Positions 1 to 37,352 of a stretch of 64,000 nucleotides of DNA are shown here, in pieces. A model generated the notes under the pieces. The model was not told where the DNA came from, did not search any database, and saw only the letters and a list, made by a program, of their open reading frames with translations. Position 1 is the stretch's first letter; the number at the start of each line of letters is the position of its first letter. The stretch is from Antedon mediterranea (taxonomy: Eukaryota > Echinodermata > Crinoidea > Comatulida > Antedonidae): the NCBI RefSeq assembly GCF_964355755.1, contig NC_092670.1, positions 87,001 to 151,000 of the forward strand, given 5' to 3'. Both the position numbers and the translations under genes were made by a program.

Positions 1-354
1 ACGGGCGTAAAAGAAAGACAGTGCTCATATTTCTGCTATAGACATTCATGTTGGTTTAGCAGCCTCAAGTTAAACAAAAATCTAAAAATGCTAAAGTGCA
101 ATAGAACAATTACAGTATATCCTCAGGTATAATCCCACCCTCTACTGTATGTCTGATTTAATATTCCAAAGTAGTCCCAGTATTGACTTTTGGTTTGGCT
201 GTATAGGTATAGGTCTCTGTGAGTATAGTCCAACACCACAAGGCTATTTGTGTTCTAGGGGACCAAAGGAAATACGGTAATTAGAACTTTACCCTACATA
301 AGATACAAAATGAACTAATCAGATAGTAAGAATACACTTCATAATTCTTGACAG

Positions 355-2306
355 GTGTTGAAAGCAACAATGGGACAGTTTGGTGGGTTAACAAAAGGCA
401 ATATTGATGAGAACGACTTCAAGAGAGCAAAGTAAGTTGAAAACAGTTACAAAATGGTTCTATCAATCAATCAATCAATCAATCAATTGACTTATAAACA
501 GTTATGATGAGGAAACCCATTTGAAGGAGAATGTGGTACATTAAAGATTTTTGATTGTTGTATTATGTTATGTTTTATTTATTTATACTACGTGTATGTT
601 ATATTAATTTGTTATGGTAGTATGTGTATGTTATATTAATTTGTTATGGTAGTATGTGTATGTTATATTAATTTGTTATGGTAGTATGTGTATGTTATAT
701 TAATTTGTTATGGTAGTATGTGTATGTTATATTAATTTGTTATGGTAGTATGTGTATGTTATATTAATTTGTTATGGTAGTATGTGTATGTTATATTAAT
801 TTGTTATGGTAGTATGTGTATGTTATATTAATTTGTTATGGTAGTATGTGTATGTTATATTAATTTGTTATGGTAGTATGTGTATGTTATATTAATTTGT
901 TATGGTAGTATGTGTATGTTATATTAATTTGTTATGGTAGTATGTATATGTTATATTAATTTGTTATGGTAGTATGTGTATGTTATATTAATTTGTTATG
1001 GTAGTATGTGTATGTTTTCCTCCTGGAGTAATATTTGTTAAAAACTGCTGTCACTACTTTATCATGACAATACCAGTTATGTATTCTGCTTATTTTATTC
1101 TACTTAATGTTTTCCTTAAATTTCTTTAGAAATCAGTTAAAATCTTCTTTGTTAATGAAGTGTGAGGATCAGGAGAGTTTATTGGAGTCTGTAGCAGTAC
1201 AAAGCTTAAGTACTGGAGCATACCAACCAATTGAAAGTGTACTTGCTAAGATAGATAACTTAAAACCACAGGATGCAGTTAATGTAAGTTGTATTCACGT
1301 TTTGTGAGATCTACATGTTTGAAGCTATTAGACTCTCATCTATATTACATGGTATAGGATTTATTATAAAACTGGGTTAAGGAGGGCAACATAATTGGTA
1401 TGTGTATGAAACAAGTAATATGCTAGTGATAGCAACAGCAGTGGCTATTAGACACACTCATCTATATTACATGGTATAGGATTTATTATTAAACTGGGTT
1501 AGGGAGGGCAACATAATTGGTATGTGTATTAAACAAGTAATATGCTAGTGATAGCAACAGCAGTGGCTATTAGACTCTCATCTATATTACATGGTATAGG
1601 ATTTATTATAAAACTGGGGTTAAGGAGGGCAGCATAATTGGTATGTGTATTAAACAATTAATATGCTAGTGATAGCAACAGCAGTGGCTATTAGACTCTC
1701 ATCTATATTACATGGTATAGGATTTATTATTAAACTGGTTTAAGGAGGGCAACATAATTGGTATGTGTATGAAACAAGTAATATGCTAGTGATAGCAACA
1801 GCAGTGGCTATTAGACACACTCATCTATATTACATGGTATAGGATTTATTATTAAACTGGGGTTAAGGAGGGCAACATAATTGGTATGTGTATTAAACAA
1901 GTAATATGCTAGTGATAGCAACAGCAGTGGCTATTAGACACTCATCTATATTACATGGTATAGGATTTATTATTAAACTGGTTTAAGGAGGGCAGCATAA
2001 TTGGTATGTGTATTAAACAATTAATATGCTAGTGATAGCAACAGCAGTGGCTATTAGACTCTCATCTATATTACATGGTATAGGATTTATTATTAAACTG
2101 GGTTAAGGAGGGCAACATAATTGGTATGTGTATGAAACAAGTAATGTGCTAGTGATAGCAACAGCAGTGGCTTTATTTTTTTAATAGTAATTATTAAAAA
2201 CTATGTTTTTTTTTAACAGGTAGCAAAGAAAGTTTTCAACAGTAAACCTGTGATGGCTGTTAATGGTGATTTAGGAAATACACCATATTTGGATGAACTA
2301 TTATAG
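355..2306 (+). CDS. UQCRC2: Cytochrome b-c1 complex subunit 2, C-terminal part (last three exons)
   Basis: Core protein 2 of mitochondrial respiratory complex III, a matrix-facing subunit with the inactive M16 peptidase fold. Three exons are visible: 355-431, 1130-1283 and 2220-2306 (TAG at 2304-2306). They join in phase (AA|A, then phase 0) to 105 codons plus stop. Recognisable family features are the RAKNQLK segment across the first junction, a helix ending DAVN, and the C-terminus GDLGNTPYLDELL, which matches animal UQCRC2 tails. The 5' exons lie before the window. Both introns carry minisatellites, and the final codons belong to a 38-bp tandem repeat that continues past the stop. The gene converges on the FKBP14-like gene. 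Identification comes from remembered family similarity; exon ends come from AG/GT consensus and phase. Confidence 0.88.
462..487. repeat. (TCAA)n microsatellite
   Basis: About six copies of TCAA just inside the first visible UQCRC2 intron. Confidence 0.8.
589..1014. repeat. 32-bp minisatellite in UQCRC2 intron
   Basis: About 13 nearly identical 32-bp units (core TTATATTAATTTGTTATGG) fill most of the intron between exons 355-431 and 1130-1283. No exon sequence is visible in the unit. One unit has TATGTATATG in place of TATGTGTATG. Confidence 0.95.
1324..2173. repeat. About 120-bp tandem repeat in UQCRC2 intron
   Basis: Seven units of about 120 bp, each running from GCTATTAGACTCTCATC to GATAGCAACAGCAGTG. 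They occupy the intron between exons 1130-1283 and 2220-2306. Units differ by small indels (GACACACTC versus GACTCTC) and by substitutions, so the array is somewhat older than the 32-bp array. Confidence 0.95.
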
Positions 2307-2468
2307 ACCACAATAACACACCATATTTGGATGAACTATTATAGACCACAATAACACACCATATTTGGATGAACTATTATAGACCACAATAACACACCAT
2401 ATTTGGATGAACTATTATAGACCGCAATAACACACCATATTTGGATGAACTATTATAGACCACAATCA
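2281..2468. repeat. 38-bp minisatellite spanning the UQCRC2 stop codon
   Basis: Five 38-bp units start at 2281, 2319, 2357, 2395 and 2433. The first is coding (its CACCATATTTGGATG segment lies in the codons for TPYLDELL) and includes the genuine TAG; the rest are 3' UTR copies. One unit has GACCGC in place of GACCAC. Confidence 0.95.
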
Positions 2469-2737
2469 CTATACAATTTATAACAACACAGATCATATAT
2501 ATATTTACCCCTGTTATTGCTTGTAACTCAGGATTGTGTTGAAACTACTATTTTGACCCCTACAGCTTACCATAGTGTGATGTCTTTTTTGTGTTCCTTT
2601 AAACATCGTACATATTAATTCAGAAATAACATGTGAGATTTTATCTAACAAGTTTCTTTTGTTCTTGTTGGTAACAATCATAAAAGTATATAATGCAGTC
2701 ATTTAATTAGTAGAGTTGCTGTTTGGTTCTTGTTGGT

Positions 2738-2812
2738 AATAAAAGAATAAAAGGATAAAATTTATGAATAGAATTTGTTATTTTTACATTTAGTTTTCTA
2801 TCTTACAATAAA
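2738..2812 (+). terminator. Candidate UQCRC2 polyadenylation signals
   Basis: AATAAA hexamers lie at 2738-2743 and 2807-2812, about 430-510 bp after the UQCRC2 stop and before the convergent FKBP14-like gene ends at 3103. Which one is used cannot be decided from sequence. Confidence 0.45.
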
Positions 2813-3102
2813 TGCATGTAAATGTCAGCTGATTTGTGCCATATGCTGTATTTTTAATGTTATGCTTTGAGCAACAGTCTATAAAAATGTAACACAGCCA
2901 GTCATTTCCTATGTTGATTTTATTATTCATTGGTTATTTATCAAGTGTGTGTATGTCACAAAGAAAAACGCAATGTTATTTGGCCCTCATTGAAGAATAG
3001 GAAACAATTTAAAGAAATCATTTAATAATACCAAATTATGTGGGTACATTTGCATGGCGTTTCACTTAATATTCACTATTAATATAATGAGAATGTCTGT
3101 TG

Positions 3103-4869
3103 TTACAATTCGTCGTGTTTTGGTCCACTGAATTCCTCCCATGATACCTCTCCATTACCGTCCCTGTCATCTCTTTCTAAAGCTTCTTTCGTCATCTTCT
3201 GGTTTAATTCCTCATCAGTAAATATACCCTCGGACATGATGAAAGCGGACATCTATTGAAAGGACGTGAATATAGCTACTATTAAGGCTCGATTTCATTT
3301 ATAAGCTGCCGTTGTATCTTTAGATCATATTGTACATTTTAAAGAAATTCTTAAATTTAACTAGATGGGTTGTATGCAACTACTTACTTCTTTAAATGAT
3401 ATAACCTTGTCGTTGTTTGCATCGATCATTCTGAATGTATTTGGCATCCCATGTCGCCAGTTAGGTTTGAACTCAATCATCTCCACATCAAATATTACGG
3501 TTGCTCCCGGTGCTACCTTGCCGTCTTAAAAGAAATATTTAAAATCGGTGGTTACAATACAATATTTATTATAATTCGTACGGTGTGTTATGCACATAGA
3601 CGCAATTGTAGCAGATTGGGCTAACGTGGATAGTTCAAGTTTTTCAAGTTTATTGTTTCACACAATACAAAATACAATATAATAATACAGAACATAAATT
3701 AATAAATACAATTGTGTGAGGAGGACGCATTAAGCCAAGGCTTTAAGTTTGGTCCTCCAATAGTTGTAGCCTACTAATTAAGGTTTATTTTTTCGCTTTC
3801 TTTTTAATTGATGCGACAGTCTCGTGGGTTGTTATCCATCAATCTATTTGAAATAACATTATCTGTTTACGTTTATTTATCTAGTCACTTAAACCTGCCA
3901 GACGTAGCTTTGTTGTGAAATCCCACGATAAAGCGTCATGCACCGAATTGCAACCAGGTTTAGGAGGCTATGCAAAGATAACACCTCCTTCTTAGCACCA
4001 ACAAGGGTGAACGGGCACGAGATACATAATAATGTGTATATAGGCCTACTGTCGATGAGATGAGAAGAATGTGCAAATCCCATCTTATCGGACGTAAATT
4101 GCAGGAATAGGCCTATATATTATAGGACTGCTTTGTGTTTTTGCATGATGTCGGCGGATCTAATATAGAACGCACCTTTTCCTTGTTCACCATAAGCAAG
4201 ACTCGATGGTACTGTTAATCTTCGTTTTTCACCAGTACACATGTCTACCATCCCGTAATCCCAACCTTTCACTACTTCTTGCAAACCAAGCGGAAACTCG
4301 ATTGGTTCAGAGTCTTCATTTACCCGACTAGAGGATAGAATACATTCAAATTTAATCAGAAATACATCGTATATCTTATAAGTTGTGCTGTTAATGTCAA
4401 AAACAAAGAATATTTACTAATTTGATCAAATCTAAGTGTTACCTGTTTGTTGTATTGTTTTATGTTTCAAACCTGTAACGGTAGAATAGCGGTAATTATC
4501 GTTGTTGGTGGTTTTGAATGAATGATAATAAAATAAAATAAAATCGAAAGAAAAAGAAGAACCGAGGCATTGTAGGCCATATACCATATTCATTACACTT
4601 AGAATTTATGTCCCGAATAAAATAATATTGTGTGTGGATTATACTTACCTGGTTTCAAATACTGTCCCGTCCTCTAACCGTCCTGTGTAATGAATAAGCA
4701 CCATGTCCCCATGACTCGCTGTTTTCTTACAATCATCTGGTTTGAACGTCACCTCGATCTTTAATTCGTCGGGGATTTTAATCGACCCTGTTGTTTGTGA
4801 AGAGTAACATGAGTAAAAAGTAAACAGAAGGAAAAGGAACACACTTTTTTTAAAAACCATGATAATCAC
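3103..4869 (-). CDS. FKBP14: FKBP14-like ER peptidyl-prolyl isomerase with EF-hands and HDEL tail
   Basis: FK506-binding-type cis-trans prolyl isomerase of the ER lumen; vertebrate FKBP14 acts on procollagen. Exons in transcript order are 4649-4869, 4176-4327, 3388-3524 and 3103-3252 (660 nt, 219 aa plus stop), with consistent phases. The N-terminus has a signal-peptide-like hydrophobic stretch (VFLFLLFTFYSC). The FKBP fold follows, with VLIHYTGRLEDGTVFETS, then VVKGWDYGM and LAYGEQGK, and the barrel-closing VIFDVEMIEF. Two EF-hand loops follow: DANNDKVISFKE (near the exon 3/4 junction) and DRDGNGEVSWEE. The protein ends KHDEL, an ER-retrieval signal. Domain order and length match FKBP14 (211 aa in human) better than FKBP2, which has no EF-hands. 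An internal Met three codons downstream is an alternative start. Intron 2 contains a LINE-like 3' tail. Confidence 0.85.
3630..3765 (-). mobile_element. Probable LINE 3'-end fragment in FKBP14-like intron 2
   Basis: Read on the minus strand, the stretch runs from a GGAGGACCAAACTT segment through AT-rich sequence to CAATAAACTTGAAAAACTTG. This resembles the 3' end of a non-LTR retrotransposon with its polyadenylation signal. No coding part is present, so the assignment is tentative. Confidence 0.4.
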
Positions 4870-5261
4870 TCGGCTCAGCGGTTTTATGACGGAGGCACGT
4901 TGTAGTACTAGTAGGCCTACAGAGATGAGAGATTGAAGCTTTTATTCGGAGGCAGCGGGTTCTTATCTCGTTCAAGCAGGTGGCCAGAATCACATCTGAT
5001 AATGTGCACAATGTATACGTGTACATGACCAGGGCCGGCCCACATATGCTCACATCTGAGTCAGCGCCGTTTAATTGATTAATGAGAAGCCACACATGTA
5101 CAAACTACCATCCGGAGACTCATTTGCATAAATATAGAAAGAAAAAAACATATTAGCTATTTTATCAATTAGTCTAATATAATTTCCGCCTCATATTTTG
5201 TTAAATTGTCTACATATCGCGCTTGGTCCGCTCGCTAATTGAGTTGCGCATACGTGGCATG
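4870..5261. promoter_or_regulatory. Upstream region of the FKBP14-like gene
   Basis: Non-coding sequence between the FKBP14-like start and the LINE. It contains TAGGCCTAC and CACGTGTACATG-like words. I see no TATA box or other decisive promoter element; promoter function is inferred from position only. Confidence 0.3.
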
Positions 5262-7057
5262 TGCGCCACCAGTGGCTTTGTAAATTCCCAAATACGTGGA
5301 AAATAGCAAAGGTCACGCCAATTTTTAAGAATGGTGAAAAAACTAACCCTAATAATTATCGTCCCATTTCCGTCCTACCTATACTTTCAAAAATAATTGA
5401 ACGAGTCGTTTTTAATCAACTTTATGCTTTTTTGAATAATAATAATCTGTTATGTATAAATCAATCAGGTTTTCGACCATCATACTCAACATCTACTGCA
5501 CTTACAAAAGTGACGGAAGACTGGTATAGTGCAATAGACGAGGGTAAGCTGGTCGGAATCTGTTTACTAGATTTTAAAAAGGCCTTTGATACGGTAAACC
5601 ATAACATACTATTAAGCAAATTGAGACTTTATGGTTTAAGTAAATATGTTTTAAAATGGTTCGAGAGCTATCTGTCTGAGCGAAAGCAATTCACAAATGT
5701 AAATAATACATTGTCTGACTATACACACATCCAATGTGGAGTGCCTCAGGGGTCAATCGTGGGCCCACTTGCTTTCCTCTTATATATAAATGACCTATCG
5801 AAAGTTGTAAACAAATGTAAAATAAGTATGTATGCTGACGATACTATAATTTATTGTTCTTCAAAAAATGAAAATGAAATATACCAAAGTATAAATGAAG
5901 AACTTATACAAATCGACGATTGGCTAAAAAATAATAAATTGAGTCTAAATGTCTCTAAATCCGAGTTCATGTTGATCGGATCGACAAACCGATTGGCAAC
6001 CACCAAAGAAAAAAATAGATCAGTTAATATAGATAACGATGTTGTACCACGCGTTCGATATTGCAAACACCTCGGTATCATAATAGACGAACATTTATCA
6101 TGGAAAAATCAGATTGAATACATTCGAGGTAAAGCTCTAAATGGATTGGGTATGCTTAGACGATGTAGCTATTATTTTCCACAAAACATATTAAAACATA
6201 TTGCAAACTCTATTGTAATACCTTACTTGAGCTATTGTAACATAATTTGGGGAAATAGTAGTCAAACTCTAATGAAAAGAGTTCAAACTATACAAAACAG
6301 AACAGCTCGAATCGTGTGTGGTCTAACATGGGACACACCTAGTAGTGAGGCACTAAGGCAAATTAATTGGTCACCTTTATTTTATCAAGATAGATATGAA
6401 TGTTGTATGGTTATATATAAGGTTTTGACAGATAATGCCCCACCTTACCTAAATAATGTATTTACATTCAATGATATAAATTATAGTCTAAGGCACAGTG
6501 ATACACATCTATTCATCCCAAAGCCAAAAACCGATTTTAAAAAACGAAGTCTGTCTTATCGTGGAGCAATTATATGGAATAGTCTCAATGTTGATACCCT
6601 TCCAAATTCAGTTAAGTTGTTTAAAACGTATCTGAAAAATGCATTGTAAAACATAATGGTATGGTAATCTACGATCTACATCCAACTTTTAAAATGGCTA
6701 AATACTATGTAAAATGTGTGTTTTATCACTATTATTTTAAGGTAAATGAAATCCAAAAGACTTATTATGTATTACAGTTGAATCCCCATGAATTCTACAC
6801 TTCGATAAGGGTTTCCGTTTACACAGGAAGTACCGGTATGGTGTACCCTAAATAGAGGTGTCAGATGAAGGGGATTCTGCTGTAATTTTGTTTCTTTTCA
6901 ATTTCAATTTTTTTCGTTTCTGTTGTATTTATATGGTGTTGATTTTTTTTGTTTTGTAATACAGTATCACGAACTTGTGTAAAAACAATCAATATTGATT
7001 GAACGAGTTGTACTGCACATCAGTCTCGTGTCTAAATAAAGTTTATATATATATATA
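5262..7057 (+). mobile_element. 5'-truncated non-LTR retrotransposon (CR1/L2/Jockey-like)
   Basis: Reverse-transcriptase-bearing LINE copy truncated just before the RT domain. The uninterrupted ORF (about 462 codons, TAA at 6647-6649) carries WKIAKVTPIF, NYRPISVLPILSKIIER, SGFRPSYST, the LDFKKAFDTV catalytic block, GVPQGSIVGPL and the YADD box (near 5830-5841), then the thumb and a C-terminal WNSLNVDTLP segment. No endonuclease domain is present. About 400 bp of 3' UTR follows, ending in AATAAAG and a (TA)n run, where the MITE begins. The open frame suggests recent insertion, but the copy cannot be autonomous. Confidence 0.85.
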
Positions 7058-7238
7058 AAGCGTGGTTCCCACTAGCGACGCAACGCAAGGACGTAACGCA
7101 ACGCAAGTGAATTGACCAATCACAAGCGATGGCTTATTCGCTTGTGATTGCTAACTGTCTATAACATCTCTTGTCATTGGTTAAAACGCTTGCGTTGCGT
7201 TTACGTCCTTGCGTTACGTTCTACTGGGAACCAAGCTT
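7058..7238. mobile_element. 181-bp palindromic MITE, copy 1
   Basis: The ends are inverted repeats (AAGCGTGGTTCCCACTAG against the complement of CTACTGGGAACCAAGCTT), and the inverted similarity runs nearly the whole length through GACGTAACGCAACGCAAG-like arms. It lies directly against the (TA)n tail of the LINE, consistent with a TA target. A second copy in inverted orientation is at 37749-37931. No coding capacity; probably mobilised in trans. Confidence 0.85.
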
Positions 7239-7681
7239 AAGTGGGCAAAAATTGTCATGGGTTGCGATGGTGTTTAATTTTCATTTTATTTCATTATTTA
7301 TGAATTTCTCCATTTTTTTCTGTATTTACATAACAAAAACAAAAAAACTGAAATTTGGTCAACCTAAGTGAATTAATCAATTGCTGATTTTATACACGGA
7401 GCTGCCCTTTAATCATTATTTGTCAGCAGCATTCATCACACACACACACACACACGTACCTAACCATGGATTATAAAGAGAGATAAAGATCTTTCGGTTT
7501 TCCCGCCTCAACGTTGGTGGCGCACCTCCGGGTTGTAAAAACTCAAATTTGATTGACGATCGATCGTCGTGTGTGTGTGAGAGAGGAGAGAGAACAACCC
7601 AGAGAGAGCCTATAGCTAGGCGCAGCTGAGAGCCCGAGAAAAGTAGGCTTTTATCAACTCAAAACCACATTTTTTTACGAT
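7239..7681 (+). promoter_or_regulatory. Probable SUZ12 promoter and 5' UTR
   Basis: Includes a (CA)n run at about 7437-7456, a CpG-containing stretch (CGATCGATCGTCG) near 7555, and a purine-rich GAGAGAGGAGAGAGA tract near 7580. No clear TATA box is visible. The MITE at 7058-7238 sits about 440 bp upstream of the ATG. Function is inferred from position. Confidence 0.45.
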
Positions 7682-33353
<25,672 letters not shown>

Positions 33354-34262
33354 GTGAGTATTCTCAACTTTAACCTCAGCAAAAAGTTCCTTGGAAAAAA
33401 GAACACATAATTGAGAATTTTTAGGAGGTTGATATGTAGTGTATTGTTTTCTCATATGTATCATAATTTTTAATTTTATCCCTGAAATATTATATATCAT
33501 TGTTATTTCATTTGTAATAATTAATGATTTATTTTTGTAGCATATGATTTCTTGCTACTTGTGTAGCATAATAATTATTTCTGGTGGATGTGTGGATCTT
33601 GCTTCTATTTTAATAGATAAACTCAATTTATATTAAATTCCTTATACAGTAGCTCTATTCCTCAGATGAATTTGATAACCTTTAGACTGGGTTCAACTTT
33701 CAATATTTTTCATTATTTCTCTGGAAATTTTTCAATGCATGTTTTGCTTTTGTTTAATACTCAACATACTAATCTTCAAGAGATGTTGAAAGTGATAGTA
33801 TGTTGTTGAGCCACTTCACTGCAGAGCAACATACCCACTACACTTATTCTGTGTTATTGGAGGCCACTTTCTATTCTAAATATGAAAATAGGGACTCACT
33901 TTAGCTAATGTTCTTTGGCTCCTATTTAAAGCAAACATTTTACACAAAAAAACATGTTCACATAATCAATTTTGTAATTCTAATTTAAGACCAAAATATC
34001 AGTGAAATGTTGTATTTACATTGAAGAAACCTTTATTTTTGTGTGGTAACTATGCAACAAAAAACAATGATTGTAAGCTGTATGTAAAATAGAGAGATGT
34101 AAATATTGTAAATTCTTTACCAACCAGCCAGATATATTTTGCAGAAATAATACATTTTTTTATGACAATCTGTTATTTTGCTTTATATGTTTAATCATAG
34201 ATCGTGCTGAGAAACATGTAGGTAGTTAGGACAAATTTATGTTTCTTTTGTATAAAAATAAA
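33354..34262 (+). terminator. SUZ12 3' UTR and candidate polyadenylation signal
   Basis: AT-rich non-coding sequence after the SUZ12 TGA. The best signal is AATAAA at 34257-34262, about 905 bp past the stop. No gene is visible here. Confidence 0.5.
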
Positions 34263-34467
34263 GTAAAAAGGGCAAAAAGGAGTAGAAATCATTTTGTATG
34301 AACCTTTTCTAAACTGTTTATATGGTTGTTGTTAATTACCACTTTAAACATTATTATTGGTTATTCATTTGAGCCCAAATATTGTGAGTGAATATTACTT
34401 TAAAAAGTAAGGCTTTGTGAACACCGCCTTAAATGTAAGCTGCTGCTATTATGACACCTTTGAAGGA

Positions 34468-34871
34468 ACTTGAACGTCATATGTATAACCCTAACGTCGT
34501 ATACCACTAACACGTTAAGTCGCATAAACATGAGTTTTATTCTTTGAACGTCATATACCACTAACACGTTTAAGTCACATAAGTGATCTGTGTTCTTTGA
34601 AGGAACTTGAACGTCAATGTTCTAACACCATTAACACGTTTAAGTCACATACACTTGAGTTTTATTATTTGAATTTTATACACTACTAACACGTTTAAGT
34701 CGCATAAACATGAGTTTTATTATTTGAATTTTATACACTACTAACACGTTTAAGTCGCATAAACATGAGTTTTATTCTTTGAACGTCATATATCACTAAC
34801 ACGTTTTAAGTCACATAAGTGATATGTGTTCTTTGAAGGAACTTGAACGTCATATTATGTTCTAACATTTT
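34468..34871. repeat. Irregular tandem repeat (about 55-65 bp)
   Basis: About six diverged units share TAACACGTTTAAGTC, CATGAGTTTTATT and GAACGTCATAT. It lies between the SUZ12 3' end and the next transposon. Confidence 0.85.
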
Positions 34872-35005
34872 AAACAGTTACATCGTCTATAGATAAAGCG
34901 AATATGTTCGGAGAACATTTCCAGTCTTATGTTTAACTCAAGCAGTGATACGAATTTGCCAGAAATCGCGGTTCAACATGTTCCCGAACTTTCTGATATT
35001 CGTTT

Positions 35006-35503
35006 GGTTTCGCAATCTTACGAATACGATAACGAAAACGGATACGTCACGCACACGTATTCGTTTTCGTAAGCCATAAACAAATCTGTTTCGCATGTCA
35101 ACAAAATATTGAGGCGCGTCCAAAATATGACTGCGGTAAATTTGAGCGAAACGAAGGTACGTGTTGCTTGGTGCTTGGCTGCCTAGGCCTAGCGTAACAT
35201 CAAAGCGAGTGAGGACTTTAAAATCTGCTATTATTTTATCAAAATTGACCTGGCATTTAGTAAATTACTTTAGTAAATTACTTTCAATAAATCTATAATT
35301 ATATTATAATCATGAATCATTCCTAATTCAAATTCAAAATGTGCAAAATAGATCAAAAACTATACTCGTTTTGTAGTTACGAATATGACTGGTGATATTC
35401 AACACGAATACGCTTTACGAATATGAAATGGGGATCAGCTCAAAAGTTTCACAAATGTATGACGTATCCGTTTTCGTTATCGTATTCGTAAGGTTGCGAA
35501 ACC
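35006..35503. mobile_element. 498-bp element with 44-bp terminal inverted repeats
   Basis: The left arm, 35006-35049 (GGTTTCGCAATCTTACGAAT...), is the reverse complement of the right arm, 35460-35503, with about one mismatch. The interior has no convincing ORF. A non-autonomous DNA transposon is the simplest reading. The decayed LINE begins at the right arm's edge. I could not define a target-site duplication. Confidence 0.7.
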
Positions 35504-37217
35504 TCCCTATTACTATACATGTTGAGGACGTGGAGTTTGTAATCCGCAATCTTAACACCAACAAAGCCGTTGGTCCTGATAATATTTCTCCGCTTATCCT
35601 GAAGGAATGCGCAGCTGAGCTTTCTTCCTCATTGTGTTGTTTATTTAACAAATCACTTTGCTTTGGTACTCTTCCATCTTCATGGAAAGCAGCACATGTA
35701 ACTCCAGTCCATAAGAAAGGAAATAAAGAGGACGTAAAAAATTATAGGCCAATTTCCCTACTAAGTACTGTATCTAAAGTATTTGAACGGTGCGTCTTTG
35801 ACAAAATATATCCTCATCTTGAACACAAGATATATGCTGGGCAACATGGTTTTGTTAAAGGTCGTTCAACAGCAAGTCAACTCACTTAGGTAATCAATGA
35901 TTTTAGTATAGTCTTAGATAAGATAAGCAGTTAGGTCAGACTGATGTAATTTATCTTGATTTTTCCCGTGCTTTTGACTCTGTGCCTCACCTTAAATTGA
36001 TTCATAAACTTCAGTCTTATGGTATATCTGGTAACTTACTTACCTGGTTTCGTAATTATATAACAAACCGAACACAGAAAGTTGTAATTGAAGGTCAGTC
36101 TTCAGAGTGGTTCCCAGTATCATCAGGTGTCCCACAGGGATCGATTCTAGGGCCATTAATGTTTATCCTATATTAATGATCTGCCTGATCATTTAAGTTG
36201 TGACAAAAATATTGCTCTTTATGCTGATGAGAAATTCACAGTGTCCAGGATTGCCATCCACTTCAGATTGATATTGATACTCTGAGCAGCTGGTCTAAAA
36301 AATGGGATTTGAATTTTAATACTTCTAAATGTAAAATTATTTCTATTACCCGATCTCGAAATTCTGTTATTTTTGATTATATAATTAATAACGATATTCT
36401 TGAACGAGTTAGTGAAATTAATGATCTTGGTATCATAATTGATTCTCATTTATCTTGGAAGGCTCATTATAATTATATTATTTCCAAAGCAAATCGTATG
36501 TTAGGCCTGGTTAAACGTGTTAGTTTCCATTGTAATTCACATGTAAAACGGTCTCTTTATTTAAGTATTGTTCGTAGTTACCTTGAATACTGCTCTACTG
36601 TCTGGTCTCCCAATTACAGAACTAACATAAGACAACTTGAGGGAGTTCAGCGTAGAGCAACTAAATTTATTTAAAATAATTTTGAAGCTGATTACAAATG
36701 CAGACTTCAAACATGCAATTTACTACCATTATGTTATAGGCGTCACTTTACCGATATCGTTTTTCTCTTTAAGATTTTCAATTCTAATATAATTAATACC
36801 GACAATTTATTTAATATTCGTAATCCACAACGTGTTACTCGTAGCTCTTCTTCTATTGGTACTCTTTTTGATATTCGTCGCTGCAGAACTGAATCTTCTT
36901 TTCAATCATATATCCCACGTGTTACCAGAATTTGGAATAACTTACCCAGTGAAATCCGCAACTTAAATATTTCTGTTAGTTCTTTTAAAACCAAATTACT
37001 TAATTATCTCAACATTTATTTTTTAAATAATTTTGATATTGAAAATGTGTGTAGTTGGTCGCTTTCTTGTCGATGCTTTTATTGTAGAACGTAATTTATT
37101 TATTTATTTTTCTCTGTTCTGGGTTGACCAACTAGCTAGCCTCCTTTTATAATTGTTTTGTCTTCTTATGTTTATGGCAGAAATTGAATAAATAAATAAA
37201 ATAAATAAAAATAAATA
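35504..37217 (+). pseudogene. Decayed non-LTR retrotransposon (RT pseudogene)
   Basis: RT motifs are spread over several frames. NKAVGPDNISPLILKECA, WKAAHVTPVHKKG, NYRPISLLSTVSKVFE and GQHGFVKGRSTASQLT lie in 35510-35886, where TAG interrupts. DFSRAFDSVPHLKLIHKL and GVPQGSILGPLMF follow at 35957-36170, then the thumb region at 36309-36672, and a C-terminal WNNLPSEIRN segment near 36930. The 3' end is an (AAATAA)n-type tail at about 37185-37217. Frameshifts and stops make it inactive. It is a different family from the 5.3-kb LINE (a distinct RT sequence and tail). Confidence 0.85.
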
Positions 37218-37352
37218 AGTCGCAGAAATATTTGTTGTGTGGATGTTTAATTCTAAATAAATATTGTACATTACTACATAATAGACCTTCTATTCTAAAT
37301 ATAATTTTCACTTAAATAATACTTTTTATCCAAAAAATTATGCTGCATGTTT

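Noticed and set aside
7437-7456. (CA)n near SUZ12 as a regulatory element
   Set aside because: A short simple repeat is common and gives no specific evidence of function.
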